Positions 34,290-42,544 of a DNA stretch of 64,000 nucleotides are shown here, one piece after another. A program made the position numbers and the translations under genes. The DNA comes from Comamonas testosteroni. GTDB taxonomy: Bacteria > Pseudomonadota > Gammaproteobacteria > Burkholderiales > Burkholderiaceae_C. The stretch's first letter is position 1. Every line of letters starts with the position of its first letter. Below the pieces are notes generated by a model. The model had not been told where the DNA came from. It did not search any database and worked only from the letters and a program-made list of their open reading frames with translations. Where the stretch lies: assembly GCF_000761245.1 (NCBI RefSeq), contig NZ_AWOR01000001.1:434001-498000 (forward strand), written 5' to 3'.

Positions 34290-35237
34290 ATGATCGTCAG
34301 AGATCGCCCGTCGGGCTTCAAGCTGCTGTGGATTGTCCGGGGCTCGGTGCTGCAACGCATCAAAGGTGTGCTTGCCGTCAACATCGTGCTGGCCATCATC
34401 GTCACCGTGGCGCATGGCACGCTGTTCCACACCAAGATCCCCATCACGCCGATTCCGTTCACCCTGATCGGCCTGCCGCTGGCGATTTTTCTGGGCTTTC
34501 GCAACAACACGGCCTATGCGCGCTATTGGGAGGGACGCAAGCTCTGGGGCGAGATCGTGATCTATGCACGCACGCTGGCGCGCCAGTGCCTGAGCCTGAT
34601 CGAGCTCGATCACCCCGTAGACCCGCGCCAGCGGGCCAACGATGTGCGGGTGCGCATGGTGCACCGGGCCGTGGCTTTTTCTCATGTGCTGCGGGCCCAG
34701 TTGCGCGAACTCAAGGACGATGTGGCGGCCCAGCAATGGCTGACCCATGCCGAATGGCAGCGCCTGCAGCTGCTGCCGCTGAATCAGCGCACCGATGCGC
34801 TGATGCTGGCCATGGGCAAGGATCTGGGCCAGTGTGTGCGCGAGCAGCGCATAGACCCCTGTCTGGCCGTGGAGCTGGACCGCACGCTTAATGGCTTCAC
34901 GACGGCCGCTGCCTCCTGCGAGCGCATCCGCAATACGCCGATTCCGTTTTCCTACACCTTGCTGCTGCACCGCACGGCCCATCTGTACTGCTTTTTGCTG
35001 CCTTTTGGCCTGGTGGACATCACGGGCTTCATGACGCCGTTTGTCGTGGCCATCGTGGCCTATACCTTCTACGGCCTCGATGTGCTGGGTGACGAGCTGG
35101 AAGAACCATTCGGCATGGAAAGCAACGACCTGGCACTGGACAGCATCTGCCGCAGCATCGAGATCAGCCTCAGCCAGTCGCTGGGCGACCCCCAGGTTCC
35201 GGCGCCGCTCAAGCCGGTGGACTATCTGCTGACCTGA
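34290..35237 (+). CDS. Bestrophin family anion channel
   Basis: A 315-residue member of the bacterial bestrophin-like family. Its opening MIVRDRPSGFKLLWIVRGSVLQRI, the neck segment IPFTLIGLPLAIFLGFRNNTAYARYWEGRKLWGEIV and the C-terminal TFYGLDVLGDELEEPFGMESNDLALD all match. Four transmembrane segments are expected, forming a pentameric anion (or in some bacterial members cation) channel in the inner membrane. It lies between uraD and the second deaminase, but a terminator-like hairpin separates it from uraD, so a link with purine metabolism is uncertain. Confidence 0.93.
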   Translation: MIVRDRPSGFKLLWIVRGSVLQRIKGVLAVNIVLAIIVTVAHGTLFHTKIPITPIPFTLIGLPLAIFLGFRNNTAYARYWEGRKLWGEIVIYARTLARQCLSLIELDHPVDPRQRANDVRVRMVHRAVAFSHVLRAQLRELKDDVAAQQWLTHAEWQRLQLLPLNQRTDALMLAMGKDLGQCVREQRIDPCLAVELDRTLNGFTTAAASCERIRNTPIPFSYTLLLHRTAHLYCFLLPFGLVDITGFMTPFVVAIVAYTFYGLDVLGDELEEPFGMESNDLALDSICRSIEISLSQSLGDPQVPAPLKPVDYLLT

Positions 35238-35252
35238 GGCTATCCACAATGC

Positions 35253-35286
35253 AAAAGCCCTGAACTTGTCATTCAGGGCTTTGCTT
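35253..35286. terminator. Terminator between bestrophin and deaminase copy 2 genes
   Basis: AAAGCCCTGAA (35254-35264) pairs with TTCAGGGCTTT (35272-35282) and T-rich sequence follows. It lies between convergent genes and may act both ways. The next 28 bases (TTTTGATAGCGGCTGG...) resemble a degraded copy of the dispersed repeat. Confidence 0.8.
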
Positions 35287-35312
35287 TTGATAGCGGCTGG
35301 AGCCAGTGCTGG

Positions 35313-35807
35313 CTAGACCGTGGCGCGATCTTCGTCCACGGCCTTTTGCCAGGCCTGGTACAGATCCTCGCCGGCATCGCGCACGCGGTGGCCGACGACG
35401 GCCAGCTCGCGCCGACCTGCGGGGCGGGCCAGTTCCTCATAGCCGCGCGCAGCCGACAGGTCGTAGGGCTCGCCGTCTTCGTTGGAGTAGGCGAAGTACA
35501 CCTGTTTCACGCCGGCCAGCAGCATGGCGGTGTGGCACATGGAGCAGGGGTAGCCGCTGGCGTACATGACCGAGCCGGACAGATCGGTGCTGCCCTGGGC
35601 CTTGGCGGCAATGCGCAGTGCCTGCATCTCGGCGTGGGCCGTGGGATCGCACAGATCATCGACCTGGTTGACGGCACGCGCCAGGATCTTGCCGTCACGC
35701 ACCAGTACGGCACCGAAAGGCCAGGTCGCGGATTCGCGGCCCTTGACATTGCCCATGGCCAGGCGGATGGACTCCAGCAGATACTTTTCGCTGTCTTGCT
35801 TGCTCAT
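35313..35807 (-). CDS. Nucleobase deaminase, guanine deaminase-like (copy 2)
   Basis: A 164-residue paralogue of the gene at 29617-30114, with the same zinc site (TAHAEMQALR and SGYPCSMCHTAMLLAG). About 22 substitutions over roughly 149 aligned residues were counted by eye, clustered in the segment after GYxEL. The start MSKQDSEKYLLES at 35807 has a perfect AAGGAG site; an in-frame Met at 35873 lacks one. The gene stands alone on the minus strand. Both copies point the same way and enclose the urate genes, so this looks like a local duplication with the block between direct repeats. Confidence 0.9.
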   Translation of the reverse strand: MSKQDSEKYLLESIRLAMGNVKGRESATWPFGAVLVRDGKILARAVNQVDDLCDPTAHAEMQALRIAAKAQGSTDLSGSVMYASGYPCSMCHTAMLLAGVKQVYFAYSNEDGEPYDLSAARGYEELARPAGRRELAVVGHRVRDAGEDLYQAWQKAVDEDRATV

Positions 35808-35884
35808 GCATGTCTCCTTGATCTTTGTGATGGCGCAAAGATCATAGGAAGAGCGGCAGGGCCCATAGCGCATGCAGGAAGCAA

Positions 35885-35908
35885 AACAGCACGCCGAAGC
35901 GTGCTGTT
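35885..35908 (-). terminator. Hairpin terminator after the acyl-CoA dehydrogenase pair
   Basis: Perfect arms AACAGCACGC and GCGTGCTGTT around a four-base loop, with a short T-run on the minus strand, about 60 bases past the stop of the gene ending at 35969. Confidence 0.7.
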
Positions 35909-35968
35909 GACTTTTGGTTCTGGTTTGAATGCAGTTGCCGTGATCTTGATGAATGTTGATGCGGGCTT

Positions 35969-37084
35969 TCAGGCAAAGACGCCAGCGCTGTCTTGCATAT
36001 GGGCCGATACCGTGCCCAGATGATGCAGGGTGTCGCCGCCCGTCATCTCCATCTGCGTCAGGCGCTTGAAATAGTGGCTGCCCACATATTCGTCCGTCAC
36101 GCCGATGCCGCCATGCAGCTGTACGGCCTGCTGGCCCACATAACGCATGGACTGGCCTAGTTGCACCTTGGCGCGGGCGATGGCGACATGGCGCTCCTCA
36201 GCAGGCGCCACCAGCTTGAGCGTGCCGTAGTAGCTCATGGAGCGGGCCAGCTCCAGCTGCATCTTCATATCGGCCACGCGGTGGCGCAGGGCCTGGAAGC
36301 TGGAGATCACCACGCCAAACTGCTTGCGCTGGTTCATGTACTCGGTTGTGAGCTTGAGCGTCTGCTCCATCACGCCCACGCCTTCGGCGCAAAGAGCGGC
36401 ATTGGCCACATCCTGGGCCAGGGTAAGGGCAGCCACGCCATTGGTGGTGATCAGGGTAGCCGCTGCTGACCGGCAGACCAGATCGGCCGCGCGCCCTTCG
36501 TCCTGGGTGGCATAGGGTTTGCTGCTCACGCCCTCGCGGCCGTTCTCGACGAGGAAGAGCGCAATCTTGCCGTCGAGCTGAGCTGGCACGATGAAGGCGT
36601 CGGCCTGGTCGCCCGCAGGAACAATGTTTTTCGTAGCATCTACCGTATAGCCATCGCCGGACTTAGACGCCTTTGCTGCGCAAACATCAATCTGGTAGCG
36701 CGCCTTGCGCTCCTGCGATGCGAGCACCACCAGCTTTTCACCGCTGGCGATACGGGGCAGCCAGGCTTGCTTGAGGGCTTCGTCGCCAAACTGGCCGAGC
36801 AGGGCGGAGGCCACGAAAGCCTGGGTCAGGGGCTCCATCACCAGACCGCGGCCCAGCTCCTCCATGACCACCATCACATCGACAGCGCCCTGGCCCAGAC
36901 CGCCATATTCCTCGGGTACGGTCAGAGCCGTCAGGCCCAGCTCGGCCAGCTCGTTCCAGACTTCGCGCGAGAAGCCGCCCTGGCTGGCAATGCTCTGGCG
37001 GCGTTCGAAGGTATAGCCCTTGTCCACCCAGCGGGCCACGGCATCGCGCAGTTGCTGCTGGTCGTCGGAAAAATCGAAATCCAT
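35969..37084 (-). CDS. Acyl-CoA dehydrogenase, PimD-like small subunit
   Basis: A 371-residue flavoprotein of the acyl-CoA dehydrogenase superfamily. Segments seen include GFSREVWNELAELGLTALTVPEEYGGLG, EELGRGLVMEPLTQ, TNIVPAGDQADAFIVPA-like strand sequence and the C-terminal GQQAVQLHGGIGVTDEYVGSHYFKRL. It resembles the small subunit of pimeloyl-CoA dehydrogenase and lacks an obvious catalytic Glu, as is common in the partner subunit. The start MDFDFSDDQQ (37084) has a GGAGA site. It is downstream of the large-subunit gene with a 144-bp gap holding a GC-rich hairpin (37152-37168). The actual acyl substrate is unknown. Confidence 0.92.
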   Translation of the reverse strand: MDFDFSDDQQQLRDAVARWVDKGYTFERRQSIASQGGFSREVWNELAELGLTALTVPEEYGGLGQGAVDVMVVMEELGRGLVMEPLTQAFVASALLGQFGDEALKQAWLPRIASGEKLVVLASQERKARYQIDVCAAKASKSGDGYTVDATKNIVPAGDQADAFIVPAQLDGKIALFLVENGREGVSSKPYATQDEGRAADLVCRSAAATLITTNGVAALTLAQDVANAALCAEGVGVMEQTLKLTTEYMNQRKQFGVVISSFQALRHRVADMKMQLELARSMSYYGTLKLVAPAEERHVAIARAKVQLGQSMRYVGQQAVQLHGGIGVTDEYVGSHYFKRLTQMEMTGGDTLHHLGTVSAHMQDSAGVFA

Positions 37085-37228
37085 ATTTGTCTCCTGCTGC
37101 CGAAGCGAGTGCGCTTTGCGCACCATCACATTCAGCGAAGCTTTAGCAAGAACCCCCTCCCGGAGGGGGCACGGGGGAGCAGTGCGGGTTCGCGCAAGCG
37201 AAATATCCGCGCTGCCGCCAGTTCCGAA

Positions 37229-38410
37229 TCAGCCCAGCACCGTCTGCGCGACGATGTTTCGCTGCACCTCGTTGGAGCCTCCATAGATGGTGGTCTTGCG
37301 CATATTGAAATAGGTCGCGGCCAGCGGCGCGTTGCCCAGCACGTTGCCGGGAAAGTCGCCCTGGTAGCCGGCTTCCATGGCTTCCTGGATATAGGGCAGG
37401 GCATAAGGGCCAGCGGCCAGCATCATCAGCTCGGAGTAGCGCTGCTGGATCTCGCTGCCCTTGATCTTGAGCAGGCCGGCGATGTCCAGCGGGTTCTTGC
37501 CCGACTTCATGGCCGAGAGCACGCGCAGCACCAACATTTCCAGCGCGATCACATCGATCTCCAGCAGGGCGATCTGATCACGGAAGCGCTGGTCTTCCCA
37601 GACGCCTTCGGTCTTGGCGATGCGCTTGAGGCGCTCCAGCTCGCGCTTGGCGCGGTTCACATCGGCGATATTCGTGCGCTCGTGGCTGAGCAGGTGCTTG
37701 GCATAGGTCCAGCCCTTGTTTTCCTCGCCGATCAACTGGTCGGCAGGCACTTGCACATTGTCGAAAAAGACCTCGTTGACCTCGTGCGAGCCGTCCAGCA
37801 GCTTGATGGGGCGCACGGTCACGCCGGGCGACTTCATGTCGATCAGCAGGAAACTGATGCCGGTCTGGGGCTTGCCCTCGTTGCTGGTGCGCACCAGGCA
37901 GAAGATCCACTCGCCGTACTGGCCCAGCGTGGTCCAGGTTTTCTGGCCGTTGACGATGTATTTGTCTCCCACGCGTTCGGCGCGGGTCTTGACACTGGCC
38001 AGGTCCGAGCCCGAGCCCGGTTCGGAATAGCCCTGGCTCCACCAGACTTCGCCGCTGGCGATGCCGGGCAGAAAGCGCCGGTGCTGCTCCGGTGTGCCAT
38101 AGGCCATGATGACCGGCGCCACCATCACGGGGCCGAAGGGCACGATGCGCGGCGTGCCGGCGAGTGCGCATTCTTCCTCGAACAAATGCTTTTGTACGGC
38201 GCTCCAGCCGGGGCCGCCGAATTCCTTGGGCCAGCCGTAGCCGAGCCAGCCTTTTTTGCCCAGAATCTTGGCCCAGCGCTGCATGTCCTCGCGCGTCAGG
38301 TGCAGATCGTTGCGCACTTTGCGCGCAATATCCTCGGGCAGATTTGCCCGCACCCAGCTACGGATCTCTTCGCGAAAAGCCTGTTCTTCAGGGGTGAATG
38401 CCAAGTCCAT
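37229..38410 (-). CDS. Acyl-CoA dehydrogenase, PimC-like large subunit
   Basis: A 393-residue FAD enzyme expected to oxidise an acyl-CoA to the 2-enoyl-CoA. Motifs include GWPKEFGGPGWS, YSEPGSGSDLASVKTRA (flavin and substrate loop), VNGQKTWTT and the C-terminal TTIYGGSNEVQRNIVAQTVLG. It closely resembles pimeloyl-CoA dehydrogenase large subunit. It uses MDLAFTPEEQAF at 38410, preceded by GGAGA; a Met 12 codons upstream is less family-like. It is paired with the downstream PimD-like gene. No thiolase or CoA ligase genes of the pim pathway are adjacent. Confidence 0.93.
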   Translation of the reverse strand: MDLAFTPEEQAFREEIRSWVRANLPEDIARKVRNDLHLTREDMQRWAKILGKKGWLGYGWPKEFGGPGWSAVQKHLFEEECALAGTPRIVPFGPVMVAPVIMAYGTPEQHRRFLPGIASGEVWWSQGYSEPGSGSDLASVKTRAERVGDKYIVNGQKTWTTLGQYGEWIFCLVRTSNEGKPQTGISFLLIDMKSPGVTVRPIKLLDGSHEVNEVFFDNVQVPADQLIGEENKGWTYAKHLLSHERTNIADVNRAKRELERLKRIAKTEGVWEDQRFRDQIALLEIDVIALEMLVLRVLSAMKSGKNPLDIAGLLKIKGSEIQQRYSELMMLAAGPYALPYIQEAMEAGYQGDFPGNVLGNAPLAATYFNMRKTTIYGGSNEVQRNIVAQTVLG

Positions 38411-38626
38411 GCGTTGTCTCCTGCAAATGCTGGAGATTTGTAGCACGCACGTTCTTTTTCTGGCTGTCCGGGTTGCGACAAAGCGCGGGAAACCCCAGGG
38501 ATGAGCCCCCCTGAGCGGGGGGGCGGCAGCCTCGCTGTGGACGGCCCTTGCTTGGCCGTCTCTGGCCGTCTCTGGTCGGGGGGCGCCCGTTTTGGTGACT
38601 GTGAACTTTGGATCTTGATTGAAATA

Positions 38627-38671
38627 GGCCGCCAGGGCTTATTGGATAAACGCTGGCAGCTATCAATTTCT
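38627..38671 (-). repeat. Dispersed intergenic hairpin repeat, copy C
   Basis: On the minus strand it reads TTGATAGCTGCCAGCG, an A/T-rich centre, then AAGCCCTGGCGGCC, nearly parallel to copy D at 40036 read on the plus strand. It sits just past the yceH stop. A short tandem GGCCGTCTCT duplication lies nearby (38554-38575). Confidence 0.6.
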
Positions 38672-38679
38672 ATGTGGAT

Positions 38680-39366
38680 TTATTCCGCTGTGGCAGCAGG
38701 CGGCTCCACGCCCAGCGATTCGCACAGCATCTGCACGGTGGCGCGCAGTTGGGCGACTTCGGCTTCGAGCGCATCCACACGCTGCTGCAGGGCAGATGCA
38801 TTGCCGCCTGTGCTGGCGCTGCTGGTGCTTGCCAGTGCGTTGATATCCACCGGGCCGCAAAGCAGGTGGGCCCAGCGCTGTTCGCGTGCGCCGGGGGCGC
38901 GCGGCAGCTGCACGACTAGCGGGCCGCCTTTTTCCTCGCTGCGTTCGCGCAGTTCGTCGAGAAAGGCCTCGACCGAGGAGATATCGGCAAAGCGGTGCCA
39001 GCGCTCGGAGTTGATGCGCAGCTCGCCAGAGGTCTGGGGGCCGCGCAGCATCAGCAGGGCCAGCAGCACTGCCGACTGGTCGGGCACGCCAATGCCGCGC
39101 GGGAAGTTGTGCTCCCAGCGCGTGGAGCGCACGCTGCTGATCTGCACGCTCAGGGTCTTCAGGCGCAGGCTGTCCAGCGCTTCCTGGGCTTCGCCCTCGC
39201 TGACCTCCATCACCGGGTCGCGGCTGGACTTCTGGTTGCAGCCCGTGACCAGGCTGTTGAGCGTGAGCGGATAACTGTCGGGCACGGTACGGGCCTTTTC
39301 CATCAGCGTGGCCAGAACGCGGGCCTCGATGGCGCTCAAAGGGGTGTTGCGTGGGTCAAACGGCAT
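38680..39366 (-). CDS. yceH: YceH family protein (DUF480)
   Basis: A 228-residue protein of the DUF480/YceH family. The family's paired winged-helix layout is seen in [41 protein letters not shown] and, in the second half, [31 protein letters not shown]-terminal Ala/Gln-rich coiled-coil tail follows ([22 protein letters not shown]). The biological function is not established. It diverges from purN with 86 bp between starts. Confidence 0.93.
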   Translation of the reverse strand: MPFDPRNTPLSAIEARVLATLMEKARTVPDSYPLTLNSLVTGCNQKSSRDPVMEVSEGEAQEALDSLRLKTLSVQISSVRSTRWEHNFPRGIGVPDQSAVLLALLMLRGPQTSGELRINSERWHRFADISSVEAFLDELRERSEEKGGPLVVQLPRAPGAREQRWAHLLCGPVDINALASTSSASTGGNASALQQRVDALEAEVAQLRATVQMLCESLGVEPPAATAE

Positions 39367-39452
39367 GGGATCTCCTCGAAAGTCTTAGGGCAGCGCACAG
39401 GAACTGGTGCAAACCCGATAGGGTTTGTCCGTCAATGCGACAATCGCCGCCC

Positions 39453-40031
39453 ATGAAAAACATCGTGATCCTCATCTCGGGCGGCGGCTCGAACATGGCT
39501 GCCATTGTGCGTGCATCCCAGCAGCAGAACTGGGCAAAGCAGTACAACGCCAGGGTTGCGGCCGTCATCAGCAACAAGGCCGATGCCAAGGGCCTGGTCT
39601 TTGCGCGCGACAACGGCATTGCCACCGAGGTGCTGGATCACAAGCAGTTCGACAGCCGCGAGGCCTTTGATGCCGAGCTGGCCCAGGTCATTGACCGTCA
39701 TTCTCCGGATCTGGTGGTGCTGGCCGGCTTCATGCGCATTCTCACACCGGGCTTTGTCTCGCATTACGAGGGGCGCATGGTCAATATCCATCCCTCGCTG
39801 CTGCCGGCGTTCACGGGCTTGCACACCCATCAGCGTGCCATCGATGCGGGCTGCAGGTTTGCGGGCTGCACCGTGCACCGCGTGACGGCCGAACTCGATG
39901 TGGGCCCCATCCTCGATCAGGCTGCCGTGCCCGTGCTGCCTGGTGACACGGCCGAGCTGCTGGCGGCGCGGGTGCTGGTGCAGGAGCACATCATTTACCC
40001 GCGCGCGGTGCTCAATCTGCTCAAGGGTTGA
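39453..40031 (+). CDS. purN: Phosphoribosylglycinamide formyltransferase
   Basis: A 192-residue enzyme that uses 10-formyltetrahydrofolate to formylate GAR in de novo purine synthesis. It has the phosphate-binding VILISGGGSNMAAIV near the N-terminus, LAGFMRILTPGFV, the signature MVNIHPSLLPAF with the catalytic His, and HRVTAELDVGPIL with the catalytic Asp. The start MKNIVILISGG at 39453 is the family start; a frame open further upstream overlaps the divergent yceH promoter. Confidence 0.97.
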   Translation: MKNIVILISGGGSNMAAIVRASQQQNWAKQYNARVAAVISNKADAKGLVFARDNGIATEVLDHKQFDSREAFDAELAQVIDRHSPDLVVLAGFMRILTPGFVSHYEGRMVNIHPSLLPAFTGLHTHQRAIDAGCRFAGCTVHRVTAELDVGPILDQAAVPVLPGDTAELLAARVLVQEHIIYPRAVLNLLKG

Positions 40032-40035
40032 TGCA

Positions 40036-40081
40036 GGTTTGATAGCTGTCAGCGCTTGACACATAAGCGCTGCAGCCTGTT
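40036..40081 (+). repeat. Dispersed intergenic hairpin repeat, copy D
   Basis: Contains TTTGATAGCTGTCAGCGCTTG followed by an A/T-rich loop and AAGCGCT, giving an imperfect hairpin of about 40 bases. It lies between the convergent purN and DUF1653 genes and may end both transcripts. Confidence 0.6.
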
Positions 40082-40339
40082 TCATTCAGATTTCTGCTGC
40101 TCTGCGGGCAAGCGGCGAAAGCGTGGCTGCTCCACGCCATCAATCACCACGGTCTCGTTGAACATGGCGGCAGGGCGCACCCACAGGCCGCGCTCGCCGT
40201 ACAGGGCGCGGTACAGCGTCATGGGCTCCAGTGTTTCGCTGTGGCGCACGGTGCCCACCACCTCGTAGCGCATGCCTTTGTAATGCTCGTACAGACCGGG
40301 CGTGGTGGTGATCAACGGGGGAAGTTCGGAGTTGCTCAT
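40082..40339 (-). CDS. DUF1653 domain-containing protein
   Basis: An 85-residue protein. It shows the DUF1653 pattern: GLYEHYKGMRYEVVGTVRHSETLEPMTLYRALYGERGLWVRPAAMFNETV. It is a compact all-beta domain of unknown function. The same frame is open far upstream, antisense to the M48 peptidase gene, but only the part from the ATG at 40339 is protein-like. It is convergent with purN. Confidence 0.9.
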   Translation of the reverse strand: MSNSELPPLITTTPGLYEHYKGMRYEVVGTVRHSETLEPMTLYRALYGERGLWVRPAAMFNETVVIDGVEQPRFRRLPAEQQKSE

Positions 40340-40435
40340 GAGGATGCTGAAACGTTGAGGGCAGTGAAGGGGCTGGAGTCTGGCGGCGTGTGAAAATCCT
40401 GCCAAAGTATTCGATCGGGGAGGCAGGGCAGCGCC

Positions 40436-42313
40436 ATGGAACAGGCAGATTATGTGCATCTGGTGCGCGTCAGCGAGCTTGCCAGCGCCGAAAACAGTCA
40501 TGCATACAGGCGCAGCGTGGCCTTGTTTGCCGCACTGGGCTATGCCTGGGTGCTGGGTTGCCTGGCCCTGGCGCTGTGCCTGCTGCTCTGGGCCGGCTCG
40601 CATCTGCTGGCCGGGCAGTGGCGCTTTGTCTGGATCATGACGGCCATTGCCAGCCTGAGCCTGTTCTGGAACAGCCTGCGCGCGCTGTGGCTCAAGGTGG
40701 ACAAGGCCGAGGGCATTGTTCTGATGCCCGAGGATGCCCCGGCCTTGTTCGAGGCACTGGAGCGCATTCGCCGCAAGATGGCAGGCCCCGGGATCGATGC
40801 CGTTTATCTGACCCAGGACTTCAATGCCAGCATTCGCCAGGTGCCGCGCTGGGGTGTGTTGGGTGGCGTGCGCAATGAGCTGAGTCTGGGCTTGCCGCTG
40901 ATGATGGCTCAGGACAGAAACCGTTTGCTGGCCGTGCTGGCCCATGAATACGGCCATCTGCGCGGCGGGCATGGCAAGTTCGGTGCCTGGGTCTACCGCA
41001 CGCGGCTGAGCTGGACCCGGCTGTACGAAGGCATGCAAGGTGACTCCGGCGTGGCCTCGTTTGCCACGCGCAGGTTCCTGCACTGGTATTTCCCGCGCTT
41101 TCTGGCCAGGACCTTTGCCATGGCGCGCCAGGACGAGTACGAGGCCGACAAGGCCGCAGCCGGCCTGCTGGGCCAGGCCGTCATGGCCGATGCGCTGGTG
41201 GAAATCGACCTGCGCCAGCAATGGCTTCAGCAGAAATTCTGGCCGCTGCACTGGCGCTCGGCTCGCAAGCAGCCAGTGCCCATGGGACCGTACAGCGCCA
41301 TGAAGTATTGGCTGGCGCAGCCCGTCAAGCCGGCGTTTGCGCGCCAGGCGCTCAAGGCCAGCCTGCGCCTCAAGTCCGGCCTGGAAGATACCCACCCGGT
41401 GCTCAGGGAGCGCGTGGATGCGCTGACCGGCGAGCGCCCGCAACTGCCGCAGCAATGGTCGGCGGGCGGTGCGCTGGCCTTGCTCAACCCGCGCAAGCTT
41501 GGCGAATGGCTCAAGAGCTTTGACAAGCAGTGGTGTCTGGAAAACGCCAGCGCCTGGAAGGAGCATCACGCCCGCCTGGCGCGCAGCGAGCGCATGCTGG
41601 CTCAGCTCGGCGGCGAGGGCTACCAGTCCGTGGCCGACCTGCTGCTGCGCGTGCATCTCATGCTGAGGCTGGACCCCCATGCCGAAGTCAGGACGCTGTA
41701 TCAGGAGGTGCTGCGCCGCGAACCCGACAACGCCAAGGCGCTGGCAGGCATGGTTGACGTGTTGCCGCCGGACATGGGCGATGTGCAGCTTGACATGCTG
41801 GAGCGCCTGTTCGATCTGCATGTGGAATATCGCTGGTGGGCCAGCAATTTTGCGGTGGAGCTGCTGGAGTCCCGTCAGCAGATAGGGCTGGAGGGCGAAC
41901 CGGTCCAGGCGCTCAAGCTGTGGCGCGAGCGGGTCAGGCAGACCAGCGAGCTGGAAGACCGGTTTTCCGAAGAGCTGATGCAGACGCCTTTGCTGAGCGC
42001 TCTGCTGCCGCATGGGCTGACGGATTTCGAGATTTCAGAGGTCGAGGCCGAGCTGCGAAATTTCCGCGCGGTATCCCAGGCCTGGCTGGTGCGCAAGCAG
42101 CTGGACACCATTCGCAGCCGGCCCGTCTTCCTGCTGCTGGCCGAGATGGACGGGCTGGCAGAGGAGGGAGGCGACGCGCTGGGGGAGCAGATTCATGACC
42201 GTCTGGAGCTGCCAGGCAAGCTCTACGTCATGCGGGTGCAGCAAGCCTCAACGCGCGACGACATGGCACGCCAGGGCGTCAGACCCGTGTATCTGCGCGC
42301 CTTTGCTGGCTAG
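40436..42313 (+). CDS. M48 family metallopeptidase with long C-terminal extension
   Basis: A 625-residue membrane peptidase. Two hydrophobic segments come early (LFAALGYAWVLGCLALALCLLLWAG and WRFVWIMTAIASLSLFW). The zinc site HEYGH is at residues 170-174 and the third ligand region reads RQDEYEADKAAAGLLG. The catalytic domain resembles the HtpX/Ste24-like M48 group. Beyond about residue 300 there is an extra 300-residue, mostly helical region with TPR-like character (AEVRTLYQEVLRREPDNAKALAGMV) that is unusual for the family. It could be a substrate-docking or partner module. The ATG has no clear ribosome site. Confidence 0.88.
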   Translation: MEQADYVHLVRVSELASAENSHAYRRSVALFAALGYAWVLGCLALALCLLLWAGSHLLAGQWRFVWIMTAIASLSLFWNSLRALWLKVDKAEGIVLMPEDAPALFEALERIRRKMAGPGIDAVYLTQDFNASIRQVPRWGVLGGVRNELSLGLPLMMAQDRNRLLAVLAHEYGHLRGGHGKFGAWVYRTRLSWTRLYEGMQGDSGVASFATRRFLHWYFPRFLARTFAMARQDEYEADKAAAGLLGQAVMADALVEIDLRQQWLQQKFWPLHWRSARKQPVPMGPYSAMKYWLAQPVKPAFARQALKASLRLKSGLEDTHPVLRERVDALTGERPQLPQQWSAGGALALLNPRKLGEWLKSFDKQWCLENASAWKEHHARLARSERMLAQLGGEGYQSVADLLLRVHLMLRLDPHAEVRTLYQEVLRREPDNAKALAGMVDVLPPDMGDVQLDMLERLFDLHVEYRWWASNFAVELLESRQQIGLEGEPVQALKLWRERVRQTSELEDRFSEELMQTPLLSALLPHGLTDFEISEVEAELRNFRAVSQAWLVRKQLDTIRSRPVFLLLAEMDGLAEEGGDALGEQIHDRLELPGKLYVMRVQQASTRDDMARQGVRPVYLRAFAG

Positions 42314-42390
42314 ACATGGCTTACGCAAAGCAGTCTCAAGCAAGAGACTCACTCCTTGGCGCCTCCTTGTTGACTTGGTTGCTTCTAAAA

Positions 42391-42482
42391 TAATAGCTTA
42401 TACCGCTTGTATTCATTGATATTCAATATGTTTTGAATTGAAGAGTAAGGCAGATATTGCGCTGGAAGCTATGATTTCAATA
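42391..42482. repeat. Degraded pair of dispersed repeats, AT-rich gap
   Basis: The 230-bp gap between the M48 and RsmB-like genes is AT-rich. It contains AATAGCTTATACCGCTTG near one end and GCGCTGGAAGCTATGATTTC near the other, which look like two opposed, decayed copies of the GATAGC...AGCGCTTG repeat. Confidence 0.4.
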
Positions 42483-42544
42483 GTGCAGCTGCAGGCAGCC
42501 AGAGGGCGTCATATGGATATGCGGGCAGTGGGACAATTGCGCCC

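Noticed and set aside
40082..42013. A 643-codon minus-strand frame ending in the DUF1653 domain
   Set aside because: Only the last 85 codons are protein-like. The rest is antisense to the M48 peptidase gene.
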